A DNA stretch of 64,000 nucleotides from Nocardia rosealba (GCF_020216065.1 NZ_JAIWNA010000004.1:248001-312000); one strand, 5' to 3'. Counted from the first letter of the stretch, positions 27,750-37,032 are shown. The notes: generated by a model not told the origin, from the sequence alone. A program made the numbers and translations.

Positions 27750-27896
27750 GAGGTCATCGTGAAACCTCGAGCGCGGTTGATGTCAAGGTGGTCATCCGCT
27801 GCTTCGGCGAACGGCTTTCTGGTCTGCCACCAGCGCGCTGTCCGCCGCCGTTGCTGCCGTCTCTTGTGCGGTGGTGGTCCGGTGCAAGATCGGCTC

Positions 27897-29300
27897 CTAG
27901 TTCTGTGCGTTCGACGGCACGAGGAGGAGTAGCGCGACGGCCAGGCCGATCGCCGCGCCGATGGCGAAGACTGTATGAAAGGCGCGCACCGCGTCATCGG
28001 GGACGGCGGTGAAGACCGCGGCGAGTACGGCGACACCGACCGCGCCACCCACCTGACGAGCGGTCACGTTCATGCCGATGCCTGCCGCGAACTGTTGTGG
28101 AGGAACCGAACTCGCCGCAGCGGTACCGAGCACGGTGACAACGATGCCGATGCCGCCGCCGCCGAGCAGCCCGGCGGGCACCCACGCCGACCACAGTGCG
28201 GTGTCCGGGCCGAAAGCGTCGGTGCTCATCCAGGCGAGCGCGGCCGTGTACATCAGCGCACCGAGCACTGCGGCCCACCGCTGCGCCGTTGCCGTGGTTA
28301 TCCGGCCGACGAGCACCGAGGTGACCATGGAGGCGCTCGCGCCGACGGTGAGCGCAGCCGCAGATTCGAGGACCGAGTACCCCCACATCGCGTCGAGGAA
28401 CAAGGGTCCCGCGAGTAGCCAAGCGAACATCGTCGCGCCGAACAGCAGCGATCCGGCGTTGGCGAGAGCGAATCGGCGATTCCGCCAGAGGTTGACGGCC
28501 ACCGCGGGCGCGGGGTGGCGCAGCGAGCGAACCAGCGCGAATCCCACGAGCGCGGCGCCGCCGATCAGCGCGACGAGAGTGCCCGGTGCGGTCCAGCCCC
28601 AGGTTTGCCCCTCGGTGATCGCGGCGACGACCGCGCCGAGGCCGAGTGCGATCGCGACAATGCCGAGCGGGTCGGGCAGGGCCGTGTCGGCGCGCGGCTC
28701 GTCGATGGGCAGGCGCAGGGCAGGCACGATCAATGCCACCGCGACCGGCACGTTGACCAGGAAGACCGCGCGCCAGCCGAGGGTCTCCACCAGCGCGCCG
28801 CCGATCGCCGGACCGATCACCGCGGCGAATCCGCCTGCGGCCGTCCAGGCGGCGATGGCGGCGCCGACCTTCTCCCTCGGGGTGGCGACCAGGACGAGCG
28901 CGAGCGCCGAGGGAACCATGAATGCCGCTGTCAAGCCCTGCAGCAGGCGTCCGGCGATGAGCCAGCCCGCACCCGGCGCGAGCCCGCACAGCACGGAGGT
29001 GACGGCGAAACCCGCCAGTGACAACGCGAACATCCGCCGCCGTCCGAGGTGGTCGGCGAGTCGCCCCGCAGGGGTCAGCAGGGCGGCGAAGGCGATCGCA
29101 TAGCCGCTGACGATCCAGGTCAGCGTGCTGGCCGGGGTGTCGGGGTAACTGGATGCGATGGTCGGGAAGGCGATGTTCACCACGGACAGATCTATGAAGG
29201 CGATGAACGCCGCGCCTACGGCAACGGCCAGGGTGCGCGTCGCAGCGCGGGTATCGGAACTGGTCCGCGGATGCTCGGGCCGAGTGGAGACGTCGGTCAT
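27897..29300 (-). CDS. MFS drug-efflux transporter, DHA2 type
   Basis: A 467-aa membrane protein with about 14 hydrophobic helices. Motif A is ADHLGRRRMFALSL, motif C GPAIGGALVETLGWRAVFLVN, and the start contains the family's DLSVVNIAFPTI (motif D1). These are features of the DHA2 proton antiporters, including QacA/EmrB-like pumps, which export lipophilic drugs or cations. ATG 29300 fits the first TM; upstream codons belong to the antisense of the TetR gene. The promoter is shared with a divergent TetR gene and holds two operator-like palindromes. Confidence 0.9.
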   Translation of the reverse strand: MTDVSTRPEHPRTSSDTRAATRTLAVAVGAAFIAFIDLSVVNIAFPTIASSYPDTPASTLTWIVSGYAIAFAALLTPAGRLADHLGRRRMFALSLAGFAVTSVLCGLAPGAGWLIAGRLLQGLTAAFMVPSALALVLVATPREKVGAAIAAWTAAGGFAAVIGPAIGGALVETLGWRAVFLVNVPVAVALIVPALRLPIDEPRADTALPDPLGIVAIALGLGAVVAAITEGQTWGWTAPGTLVALIGGAALVGFALVRSLRHPAPAVAVNLWRNRRFALANAGSLLFGATMFAWLLAGPLFLDAMWGYSVLESAAALTVGASASMVTSVLVGRITTATAQRWAAVLGALMYTAALAWMSTDAFGPDTALWSAWVPAGLLGGGGIGIVVTVLGTAAASSVPPQQFAAGIGMNVTARQVGGAVGVAVLAAVFTAVPDDAVRAFHTVFAIGAAIGLAVALLLLVPSNAQN

Positions 29301-29330
29301 GAGAGGGCCCCTTCGGGGAGAGAAATAAGA

Positions 29331-29371
29331 ACGTACGATCGTTCGTAAATAAAGTACGACCGATCGTTCGT
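29331..29371. promoter_or_regulatory. Two TetR-type operators between the MFS pump and its regulator
   Basis: Two 16-bp quasi-palindromes, ACGTACGATCGTTCGT (29331-29346) and ACGACCGATCGTTCGT (29356-29371), start exactly 25 bp apart. Each has one mismatched pair. They cover the probable -35 region of the TetR promoter, whose -10 GATAAT is at 29390-29395, and the 5' region of the pump gene. Confidence 0.7.
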
Positions 29372-29402
29372 GCGAGCAACTGCGGGTGGGATAATGGCAG
29401 CT

Positions 29403-30011
29403 ATGACCCAGATCGAGCCCGGCGATCAGCGACTGGCGAAGGGGGCCCGCGCGCGTGCCACGATCGCACGCCGCGCGGCCGAATTGGCCTCTGTCGAGGG
29501 TCTCGACGGCCTGAGTATCGGCAAGCTCGCCGCGGATCTCGGTATCAGCAAGAGCGGTATCGCCACGCTGTTCGGTACCAAGGAGGCGCTCCAGCTCGCG
29601 GCCGTGCAAGCCGCCCGCGACGTGTTCATCGAGCGGGTGATCGCGCCGAGCCTGCGGGAGCCGCGCGGCATCGACCGAGTCAGGGCGCTGATCGATCGCT
29701 GGTTCGACCACATCGCTGATCCACCGTTCCCTGGTGGCTGTTTCCGGGTCGCGACATTGACCGAGTTCAGTAGCAAGCAGGGCGCCGTGCACGATGCGAT
29801 CGTGGCCGATCGAGAGGAGTGGCTTGGCCTGTTGACGACCGAGGTTCGCGAGGCTCAGGAACGCGGCGATCTGGCGGTAACCGATCCCGATCAGCTGGTT
29901 TTCGAGCTCGACGCGCTGGTCAGCGCCGCTAATATCGCCCGCCAGCTTGGTGATTCGACCCGTTTGGGCGCCGCGCGGACCATCACCGCCCGCCTGTTGG
30001 CGGATCGGTGA
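29403..30011 (+). CDS. TetR-family repressor of the MFS pump
   Basis: A 202-aa regulator. The N-terminal HTH is recognisable as LSIGKLAADLGISKSGIATLFGTKEALQLAA, followed by a helical ligand domain containing PPFPGGCFRVATLTEF, typical of a TetR subgroup with a C-terminal YcdC-like domain. ATG 29403 lies about seven bases after a GATAAT -10 element and fits a leaderless start; ATG 29394 is the alternative. It should bind the two palindromes upstream and repress itself and the divergent efflux pump until a ligand is bound. Confidence 0.88.
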   Translation: MTQIEPGDQRLAKGARARATIARRAAELASVEGLDGLSIGKLAADLGISKSGIATLFGTKEALQLAAVQAARDVFIERVIAPSLREPRGIDRVRALIDRWFDHIADPPFPGGCFRVATLTEFSSKQGAVHDAIVADREEWLGLLTTEVREAQERGDLAVTDPDQLVFELDALVSAANIARQLGDSTRLGAARTITARLLADR

Positions 30012-30065
30012 GGAAATGCCGATGGCGCCACCACCGTGGGGTGGAGGCGCCGCTCGCGGGGTCGG

Positions 30066-31145
30066 CTATTCGGCGGTGAGGGTGAAAGCCGCGGTGCGGA
30101 CCACGTCGCCGTGCTGGAAGTCCAGGAACAAGCGGTAGGTTCCCGGTCCGGGAACGGCTGTGTGGAAGGAGATTTCGGGTCCGGAAGGTGTGATGCCGTC
30201 GCCGGGTTCGCCGTTGGGGTGCACGTGGACGTAGGCGAGGTCGCCCGCCCGCAGGATCACCAGGTGACCGAAAGCCGCCAGGTAGGGCTGCAGATCGGTG
30301 ACCGGCGCACCATCCTTGCGTACCGTGAGGGTGAGCAGATCGCCCTCGGCGCGCAATTCACCGTCGACGGTCACGGTGTACCCGTCGACCTCCGTGCTGC
30401 GATTAACCGCCGGAACCTGTTGCGGCGCATATTGACCGGCGATGGCGAGGTCCGCTCCGAGGGTGATGGTGCGGCCGAGAGCGCGCGGCGCGATATCGGT
30501 GAACACCCGGTAGGCGCCCGCCTCCGGCAGTTCCAGCTGGATCGTCCAGGTGCCGTCGGCCTCCCGGCGCGGATGCACATGCCAGAACCCGGTCAGCTCG
30601 CGCCGCGCCACGATCAGGTGCAGTTCGCGATCGTGGATGGGATCGAACTCGGTCACCGCGGTCCCGTCGGGACCGAGAATCCGGAACCGGAAGTCGATCA
30701 CGCCCGGCTGGGCCACGGTGGTCTCCAGGTCGAGGGTGTAGCCGTCCTGGGTGATCTGCAACCCGCCGGGAAGCCCGGCAGCGTGCGCGTCGTGGTCGCC
30801 GTGACCGGCATGATTCCCCTGCTGTGCTGCGACTGCGTCGCCGGTGCCATGACCCACATGGCCGGAATGCGCTCCGTGATCCTCGTGCGCGGCCTGGCTG
30901 TCGCGGCCGCCGTGTGCTGCATGGTCGACGTGATCCGCATGGGCTGCCTGCGCTGCATGTGCGCTGTGCCCGTGTCCTGCGTGCGATTCCTGCTGCGCCT
31001 GAGTGCCGTGTTCGGCATGGCCGTGGGCGCTGTGGGCGGCGTGTTCGCCGTGCGCGCCAAGGTGTGAGGTGTGTTGTGCCGCAGCGCTTTCGGGAGTGGT
31101 GTCGAGAGCGTTCGTGTTGTGGGCGGTGTGTGAGTTGATGGTCAT
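30066..31145 (-). CDS. His-rich protein, probably copper-responsive
   Basis: A 359-aa protein. Residues 1-125 are extremely rich in His, Ala and Gly (HGEHAAHSAHGHAEH-type runs), a likely metal-binding region. Residues 130-359 form two beta-rich halves, with the motif FWHVHPRREADGTW in the first and LAYVHVHPNGEPGDG in the second. The latter resembles domains of secreted actinobacterial proteins near copper genes, but here no signal peptide or TM precedes it. ATG 31145 has AGAGAGGCAAG upstream. A CsoR-type operator overlaps its promoter, so copper induction is likely. It may store or buffer copper; this is inference. Confidence 0.75.
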   Translation of the reverse strand: MTINSHTAHNTNALDTTPESAAAQHTSHLGAHGEHAAHSAHGHAEHGTQAQQESHAGHGHSAHAAQAAHADHVDHAAHGGRDSQAAHEDHGAHSGHVGHGTGDAVAAQQGNHAGHGDHDAHAAGLPGGLQITQDGYTLDLETTVAQPGVIDFRFRILGPDGTAVTEFDPIHDRELHLIVARRELTGFWHVHPRREADGTWTIQLELPEAGAYRVFTDIAPRALGRTITLGADLAIAGQYAPQQVPAVNRSTEVDGYTVTVDGELRAEGDLLTLTVRKDGAPVTDLQPYLAAFGHLVILRAGDLAYVHVHPNGEPGDGITPSGPEISFHTAVPGPGTYRLFLDFQHGDVVRTAAFTLTAE

Positions 31146-31185
31146 TGTCTTGCCTCTCTGATCCCTAGTGCGTTGACACGAATTT

Positions 31186-31202
31186 ATACCCCCTAGGGGT
31201 AT
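31186..31202. promoter_or_regulatory. CsoR-type copper operator
   Basis: ATACCCCCTAGGGGTAT matches the known form of CsoR/RicR-family operators, an A/T-flanked pair of C4-5/G4-5 runs. On the minus strand it runs into TATAAA, a good -10 element, about 37 bases before the His-rich gene. The rest of 31146-31400 holds no gene. Confidence 0.7.
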
Positions 31203-31400
31203 GCAGTAAAGGGATCGGAGTGTGATCTGGCGCACTAGCGCAGCTGACTTCGGGAGCATTTCGGGAGATGCAGGCGAGGCGTCAAGGGCGCGAGCTATGC
31301 GCAGGAAAGGCGCCCGGAGGCGTCTGCGGATTCTGTGCGCCGAAGATCGGCGCGGAGAGCGGGCGCGACCAGATCCTCGGCGGTGCGCCGGCGGGATTCG

Positions 31401-32246
31401 TCAGGCGGAGAGTTCGAGGTCTGTCGCGATCGCCGCGTCGTAGCGGGACCAGATCACCTCGGTGAGCGCGGGGTGCGGGCCGATGACATCGGCGTGCACG
31501 AGACGCGGCGCGTGGTGGAGCAGGCGATCGGTGAGCAGCCCCGGCGCGAGGAACCACGGAGCGACGACGACCTGTTCGACACCGCGCGCACGCAACCGCT
31601 CGACCGCCACCTTGATGCTGGGTTCGACTGTCGCGAAGCACATTTCGGTGCGAAGTCCGGTCGTCGATGCGAGCCGTCGAGCCACGGCGGCGGTCCGGCG
31701 ATTCGCCGACTCGTCCCGAGATCCGACAGCGGCAACCGCGACCCCGACGGCGGCAGGACCGCTTTCGGACGCTGAGGCCGCGGGCATAAACTGCCGGGAA
31801 AGCGAAACAGGCTCGGGCACTGGGAAACCCGCCGCAACGGCGACCCGGTCCGCCAACGCCGCGATCAACCGCGAATCCGCGCCGAGCACCTCGGTCTGGG
31901 TCAGCCGCACCAGCGGATGCCTGCTCGCGGATGCCGCCAAGAGGGCGGGCAGATCGACTCGCGCGTGAAAAGCATTGCCGAGCAACAACGGAACAACGAT
32001 CACATCGCGATGCCCGAGCGCGGCGAGTTCGTCGACAACTTGGTCGAGCGAGGGCGCGCTGAGATCGAGAAAAGCCAACCGGACCGTCAGATCCGGCCGG
32101 GCAGCGGCGACCGAGGCGACCACCGCCGCCATCGTCGTCGCCGAACGCGGATCGCGGCTGCCGTGGGCCACCGCGATCAGCGCGGACCCGCCTCCGCCGC
32201 GCGGCACCGGAACGGCACCGCGCGACGGGACGAGCGAGCGTGTCAT
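31401..32246 (-). CDS. Sirohydrochlorin chelatase (CbiX/SirB family)
   Basis: A 281-aa protein with two CbiX-like halves. The first begins LIAVAHGSRDPRS, with the metal-binding His of class II chelatases, and continues VIVVPLLLGNAFHARVDLP. The second is more degenerate and contains VVAPWFLAPGLLTDRLL. These enzymes insert Fe2+ (or Co2+) into sirohydrochlorin. Position at the end of the sirA-cysH-cysD-cysN operon, with ATGA overlap to cysN, fits provision of sirohaem for the sulfite reductase. M. tuberculosis Rv2393 (che1) is the counterpart. Confidence 0.87.
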   Translation of the reverse strand: MTRSLVPSRGAVPVPRGGGGSALIAVAHGSRDPRSATTMAAVVASVAAARPDLTVRLAFLDLSAPSLDQVVDELAALGHRDVIVVPLLLGNAFHARVDLPALLAASASRHPLVRLTQTEVLGADSRLIAALADRVAVAAGFPVPEPVSLSRQFMPAASASESGPAAVGVAVAAVGSRDESANRRTAAVARRLASTTGLRTEMCFATVEPSIKVAVERLRARGVEQVVVAPWFLAPGLLTDRLLHHAPRLVHADVIGPHPALTEVIWSRYDAAIATDLELSA

Positions 32247-33541
32247 CAGACCGTGGTACCGACCTCGACCGAGGTCAGCACATCGCCGACCAGGCCGGCC
32301 GCGAGGGTGTTGCCACCGGCGGGATCGATCAGCAGGAACGAACCGGTGTGCCGGTTGGTGCGGTAGTCGTCGGCCGGGATCGGCTCGGCCAGCCGCAGCG
32401 ACACCCGCCCGATGTCGTTGAGCTCCAACGTCTCCGGACTCGGCTGCGCGGTGAGCGTCTGCTCGTCGAACCGCTCCACCAGCGCGCCGACGATCGCCTG
32501 CGTGGTCTTGGCGCCGTGCTTGAGCAGCAGCCGCGCGCCGGGACGCAGCGGCTTGTCGCCCAGCCAGCAGACGGTGGCGTCGAAGGTGTCGATCGCCTCA
32601 GGGGCGTCGGCGACCGAGGCGATGATGTCGCCGCGCGAGATGTCGACCTCGTCGGCGAGGATCAGGGTTACGCTGCGTCCCACCTGGGCAACGGCCAGCT
32701 CACCGTCGGGGGTATCGATGCGCTCGACGGTGGTGCGAATACCCGAGGGCAACACCACGATCTCGTCGCCGGGCGACACCGAACCGGCGGCGATCTGACC
32801 GGCGTACCCACGGTAATCGGGGTACTCGGCGGTGCGCGGACGGATCACGTACTGCACCGGGAACCGCAGCCCCAGCGCGTGCGTGCCCGTCGAATCCGCA
32901 TCCACCGGAACCGATTCCAGGTGCTCGATCAGCGAAGGACCGTCGTAGTACGGGGTGTTCTCGGAGCGGCTGGCGATATTGTCGCCGTGCAGCGCCGACA
33001 CCGGGATCTCGAGAACGTCCTCGTCGGCCCAGCCCAGCTTCGAGGTCAGCGAGTTGAACTCCGCGGAGATCTCGGCGAACACCTCGGCCGGATTGTCGAC
33101 CAGGTCGATCTTGTTCACCGCGAGCACCAGCTTCGGCACCCCGAGCAGCGCCAGCACCGCGGCGTGGCGACGGGTCTGCTCGATGACGCCCTTGCGCGCG
33201 TCGGTCAGCAGGATCACCAGCTGCGCGGTGGACGCGCCCGACACGGTGTTGCGGGTGTACTGCACGTGGCCGGGAGTATCGGCGAGCACGAACGAGCGCT
33301 TGGGCGTGGCGAAGTAGCGGTAGGCCACGTCGATGGTGATGCCCTGCTCACGCTCGGCACGTAGACCGTCGACCAGCAGCGACAGGTCGGGGGTCGACAG
33401 ACCCTTGTCCACCGAGGCGCGAGTCACGGCATCGATCTGATCGGCCAGCACGGACTTCGTGTCATAGAGCAGCCGTCCGACCAGAGTGGACTTACCGTCG
33501 TCGACAGAACCGGCGGTGGCCAGCCTCAATAGGTCGGACAT
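32246..33541 (-). CDS. cysN: Sulfate adenylyltransferase subunit 1 (CysN GTPase)
   Basis: The GTPase subunit of ATP sulfurylase, 431 aa. The G domain reads AGSVDDGKSTLVGRLL, REQGITIDVAYRYF, ADTPGHVQYTRN and NKIDLVD. With CysD it couples GTP hydrolysis to formation of adenosine 5'-phosphosulfate (APS). ATG 33541 lies one base after the cysD stop. The protein ends after the EF-Tu-like beta domains: there is no CysC (APS kinase) extension, unlike the CysNC fusion of M. tuberculosis. This fits direct use of APS by the CysH of this operon. Confidence 0.95.
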   Translation of the reverse strand: MSDLLRLATAGSVDDGKSTLVGRLLYDTKSVLADQIDAVTRASVDKGLSTPDLSLLVDGLRAEREQGITIDVAYRYFATPKRSFVLADTPGHVQYTRNTVSGASTAQLVILLTDARKGVIEQTRRHAAVLALLGVPKLVLAVNKIDLVDNPAEVFAEISAEFNSLTSKLGWADEDVLEIPVSALHGDNIASRSENTPYYDGPSLIEHLESVPVDADSTGTHALGLRFPVQYVIRPRTAEYPDYRGYAGQIAAGSVSPGDEIVVLPSGIRTTVERIDTPDGELAVAQVGRSVTLILADEVDISRGDIIASVADAPEAIDTFDATVCWLGDKPLRPGARLLLKHGAKTTQAIVGALVERFDEQTLTAQPSPETLELNDIGRVSLRLAEPIPADDYRTNRHTGSFLLIDPAGGNTLAAGLVGDVLTSVEVGTTV

Positions 33542-33542
33542 A

Positions 33543-34502
33543 TCAGAAATAACCCTCTCGCTTGCGGTCTTCCATGGCGGCTTCGGAGACGCGGTCGTCG
33601 CCACGGGTGGCACCACGCTCGGTCAGCCGGGACGCGGCGACCTCGGCCAGGATGGCCTCGTTGTCGGCGGCGTCGGAGATGATGGCGCCGGTGGTCGAAC
33701 CGTCACCGACGGTGCGGTAGCGCACGGAGCGGGTCTCGAGGACCTCGTTCTCGTTCGGGCCGCCCCACACGCCGGGGGTCATCCACATGCCGTCGCGCTG
33801 GTACACCGGGCGCTCGTGGGCGTAGTAGATCGAGGCCAGGTCGATGTCCTCACGGGCGATGTAGCGCCAGATGTCGAGCTCGGTCCAGTTGCTCAGCGGG
33901 AACACGCGCACGTGCTCACCCGGCGCGTGCTTGCCGTTGTAGAGGTTCCACAGCTCGGGACGCTGGCGCTTCGGGTCCCACTGACCGAAGGCGTTGCGCA
34001 GCGAGAAGATCCGCTCCTTGGCGCGCGAACGCTCCTCGTCGCGGCGACCGCCGCCGAAGACCGCGTCGAAGCGGTGCTCGGTGATGGCGTCGAGCAGCGG
34101 AACGGTCTGCAGCGGGTTGCGGATGCCGTCGGGACGCTCGGTGAGGCGGCCGTCGGCCAGGTACTCCTCGACCGAGGCCACGTGCAGGCGCAGCCCGTAC
34201 TTCTCCACCACCTTGTCGCGGAACTCGAGCACCTCGTCGAGGTTGTGCCCGGTGTCGACGTGCAGCAGCGCGAACGGCAGCGGCGCGGGCCAGAAGGCCT
34301 TGAGCGCCAGGTGCAGCAGCACCGTGGAGTCCTTGCCGCCGGAGAACAGGATCACCGGCCGCTCGAACTCGCCCGCGACCTCACGGAAAATGTGGATCGC
34401 CTCGGATTCCAGCGCCGCGAGGGTGTCGAACTCGGTCAGGCCGAGGTCGCGTTCGGTGGTGTTGGTGCTCACAGGCTCACTCCCGGTGGTGGTGATGGTC
34501 AT
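33543..34502 (-). CDS. cysD: Sulfate adenylyltransferase subunit 2 (CysD)
   Basis: The catalytic ATP-pyrophosphatase subunit of ATP sulfurylase, 319 aa from ATG 34502, which overlaps the cysH stop (ATGA). The PP-loop is ILFSGGKDSTVLLHLA. Other family signatures are HVDTGHNLDEVLEFRD, FGGGRRDEERSRAKER and PLSNWTELDIWRYI. A downstream GTG at 34472 would remove 10 residues. It adenylates sulfate with CysN in the third step of this operon's pathway. Confidence 0.95.
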   Translation of the reverse strand: MTITTTGSEPVSTNTTERDLGLTEFDTLAALESEAIHIFREVAGEFERPVILFSGGKDSTVLLHLALKAFWPAPLPFALLHVDTGHNLDEVLEFRDKVVEKYGLRLHVASVEEYLADGRLTERPDGIRNPLQTVPLLDAITEHRFDAVFGGGRRDEERSRAKERIFSLRNAFGQWDPKRQRPELWNLYNGKHAPGEHVRVFPLSNWTELDIWRYIAREDIDLASIYYAHERPVYQRDGMWMTPGVWGGPNENEVLETRSVRYRTVGDGSTTGAIISDAADNEAILAEVAASRLTERGATRGDDRVSEAAMEDRKREGYF

Positions 34503-35218
34503 GATTGGTGCAATCCGCATTCGGTCTTGGCCAGGCCTGCCCAGCGGCCGCTGCGCGGATCGGACCCCGGCTCGGGCTTGCGCGTGCACGGTGCGCAGCC
34601 GATGGACGGGTAACCCTCCTCCACCAGGGGGTTGACGAGGATGCCGTTGGCCTCGATGTAGGCCTGCATCTCGTCGTCGGACCACGGTGCGATCGGGTTG
34701 ATCTTCACCAGGCCGAAGGCTTCGTCGAAGGAGATCAGCGGTGCGTTGGCGCGGGTGGGTGCCTCCACGCGGCGGATGCCGGTGACCCACGCGTTGTAGC
34801 CCGCGAGGGACTTCTTCAGCGGCACGACCTTGCGCAACCGGCAGCATTCCGCGGCGTCGCGGGCGAACAGGTCCTTGCCGAGCAGCTCGTCCTGTTCGGC
34901 GACGCTGTGCTCGGGGCGCACGTTGATCACGTTCACCCCGTACACGGCCTCGACCGCGTCACGGGTGCCGATGGTCTCGGCGAAGTGGTAACCGGTGTCG
35001 AGGAACAGCACGTCGACGCCGGGGCGGGTCTGCGCGGCCAGGTGCACCAGCACGCCGTCCTGCATGTTGGAGGCGACGATGTAGTTGTTGCCGAAAGTGC
35101 GGTCGGTCCAGGCGATCAGGTCGGCGGCCGAGGCGTCGGGGCCCAGTTCGGCCGCGCCCTGCTCGGCGAGCGCGCGCAGTTCGTCTTCGGACAGCTTGGC
35201 GGCGAGATTCGTTGTCAC
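34499..35218 (-). CDS. cysH: APS reductase, Fe-S type (CysH)
   Basis: A 239-aa assimilatory reductase that converts APS to sulfite and AMP using thioredoxin. GTG 35218 follows GAGGAG at nine bases. The substrate loop, DTGYHFAET, ECCRLRKVVPLKK, and IGCAPCTRKPEPGSDPRSGRW are visible. The CC...CxxC set binds a [4Fe-4S] cluster, diagnostic of APS rather than PAPS reductases, and the C-terminal ECGLH supplies the catalytic Cys. The gap to sirA is 20 bases. The absence of CysC in CysN agrees with APS use. Confidence 0.95.
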   Translation of the reverse strand: MTTNLAAKLSEDELRALAEQGAAELGPDASAADLIAWTDRTFGNNYIVASNMQDGVLVHLAAQTRPGVDVLFLDTGYHFAETIGTRDAVEAVYGVNVINVRPEHSVAEQDELLGKDLFARDAAECCRLRKVVPLKKSLAGYNAWVTGIRRVEAPTRANAPLISFDEAFGLVKINPIAPWSDDEMQAYIEANGILVNPLVEEGYPSIGCAPCTRKPEPGSDPRSGRWAGLAKTECGLHQS

Positions 35219-35238
35219 AGTTGAGATCTCCTCATCCA

Positions 35239-37032
35239 CTAACGGAGGTCGGCCTCGTCGGCGCGAACCGCCCACACCGCGAAACGTTCACCGTCTTCGC
35301 GGTTCTTGACGAAGTTGCGCACGACTCGCTCGATGTAGTCGCCGAGCTCGACACTGGTCACCTTGTGCTGACGCAGCTTGCGGCCGAACCCGCTGTCCAG
35401 GCCGAGGCTGCCACCCAGGTGAACCTGGAAGCCCTCGACCTGATTCCCGTTGCCGTCGTCGACGAGCTGGCCCTTGAAGCCGATATCGGCGATCTGGGAC
35501 CGGCCGCAGGAGTTCGGGCAGCCGTTGATGTTGATGGTGATCGGCACGTCGAGCTGCGCGTTGATGTCGGCCAGGCGCTGCTCGAGCTCGGGGGCGAGCA
35601 CCTGCGAGCGCTTGCGGGTCTCGACGAACGACAGCTTGCAGAACTCGATGCCGCTGCACGCGAGCAGGTTTCGCCGCCAGGCCGACGGACGTGCCTGCAG
35701 GCCCAGCGGTTCCAGCTCGTCGATCAGCGCGTCGACCTGGTCGTCGGCGATGTCGAGGACGATCAGCTTCTGGTACGGGGTGAACCGGATGCGGTCCGAG
35801 CCGTACTTCTCGGCGGCGTCGGCGACCTGGCTCAGGACGGTGCCCGAGACGCGACCGGCGATGGGGGAGAAGCCGACGGCATTGAGGCCGTTGCGCAGCT
35901 TCTGCACGCCCACGTGGTCGATCGGCTTGGCGGGCTGCTCCGGGGCGGGACCGTCGATCAGCTTGCGCTTCAGGTACTCGTCCTCGAGGACCTGGCGGAA
36001 CTTCTCGATGCCCCAGTCCTTGATGAGGAACTTCAGGCGCGCCTTGGTGCGCAGGCGGCGGTAGCCGTAGTCGCGGAACAGCGACACCACGGCTTCCCAG
36101 ACGTCGGGCACCTCGTCGAGTGGCACCCACGCGCCGACGCGCTTGGCCAGCATCGGGTTGGTCGACAGACCGCCGCCGACCCACAGGTCGAGGCCGGGCC
36201 CGTGCTCGGGGTGGTTCACGCCGACGAACGCGACGTCGTTGATCTCGTGCACCACGTCCTGCTGGCCCGAGATCGCCGTCTTGAACTTGCGGGGAAGGTT
36301 GGAGTACTCCTTCTTCCCGATGTAGCGCTTGACGATCTCGTCGATCGCGGGCGTCGGGTCGATGATCTCGTCGAGCGACTCACCGGCCAGCGGCGAACCG
36401 AGGATCACGCGCGGGCAGTCGCCGCACGCCTCGGTGGTGTGCAGACCGACCGACTCCAGCCGCCGCCAGATCTCCGGGACATTCTCGACCTCGATCCAGT
36501 GGTACTGGACGTTCTCGCGGTCCGACAGGTCGGCGGTGTCGCGACCGAACTCGGTGGAGATCTGGCCGATGGTGCGCAGCTGGGCGGCATTGAGCGCGCC
36601 ACCGTCGCAGCGCACGCGCATCATGAAGTACTTGGCTTCGAGCAGGTCGATGTTGTCGTCGTCGGTCCAGGTGCCGTCGTAGCCCTCTTCACGCTGGGTG
36701 TAGAGACCCCACCAGCGGAAACGGCCACGCAGGTCGGCTTTGTCGATCGAATCGAAGCCGCCCTTGGCGTAGATGTTCTCGATCCTGGCCCGCACATTGA
36801 GCGGGTTGTCGTCCTTCTTGGACTGCTCGTTCGGGTTGAGCGGTTCGCGGTAACCGAGGGCCCACTGGCCTTCGGAGCGGCGGCGGACCGGCTTGCCGGT
36901 GCGCTCGCGCGGCGCGACCGCGCCTTCGGGGCGCGGGCGGTCGGGCCGGACGCGGCGCTCGGTGACCGGGCGCTCGGGACGGGCCTGCGCCGTCGACTGT
37001 TCGGTCGAACCGGCGTCGGTGCTCGACGTCAT
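35239..37032 (-). CDS. sirA: Ferredoxin-dependent sulfite reductase
   Basis: Sirohaem/[4Fe-4S] sulfite reductase, 597 aa, reducing sulfite to sulfide. An Arg/Pro-rich N-terminal extension of about 50 residues precedes two ferrodoxin-like and two catalytic halves. The Fe-S/sirohaem Cys set is ACSGIEFCKLSF and NGCPNSCGR near residues 470-520. YFMMRVRC near residue 135 may include the Tyr-Cys pair seen in the M. tuberculosis enzyme (Rv2391, also called NirA). AGGAG lies nine bases before ATG 37032. It is the first enzyme gene of the assimilation operon, behind a Cys-rich leader ORF. Confidence 0.94.
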   Translation of the reverse strand: MTSSTDAGSTEQSTAQARPERPVTERRVRPDRPRPEGAVAPRERTGKPVRRRSEGQWALGYREPLNPNEQSKKDDNPLNVRARIENIYAKGGFDSIDKADLRGRFRWWGLYTQREEGYDGTWTDDDNIDLLEAKYFMMRVRCDGGALNAAQLRTIGQISTEFGRDTADLSDRENVQYHWIEVENVPEIWRRLESVGLHTTEACGDCPRVILGSPLAGESLDEIIDPTPAIDEIVKRYIGKKEYSNLPRKFKTAISGQQDVVHEINDVAFVGVNHPEHGPGLDLWVGGGLSTNPMLAKRVGAWVPLDEVPDVWEAVVSLFRDYGYRRLRTKARLKFLIKDWGIEKFRQVLEDEYLKRKLIDGPAPEQPAKPIDHVGVQKLRNGLNAVGFSPIAGRVSGTVLSQVADAAEKYGSDRIRFTPYQKLIVLDIADDQVDALIDELEPLGLQARPSAWRRNLLACSGIEFCKLSFVETRKRSQVLAPELEQRLADINAQLDVPITININGCPNSCGRSQIADIGFKGQLVDDGNGNQVEGFQVHLGGSLGLDSGFGRKLRQHKVTSVELGDYIERVVRNFVKNREDGERFAVWAVRADEADLR

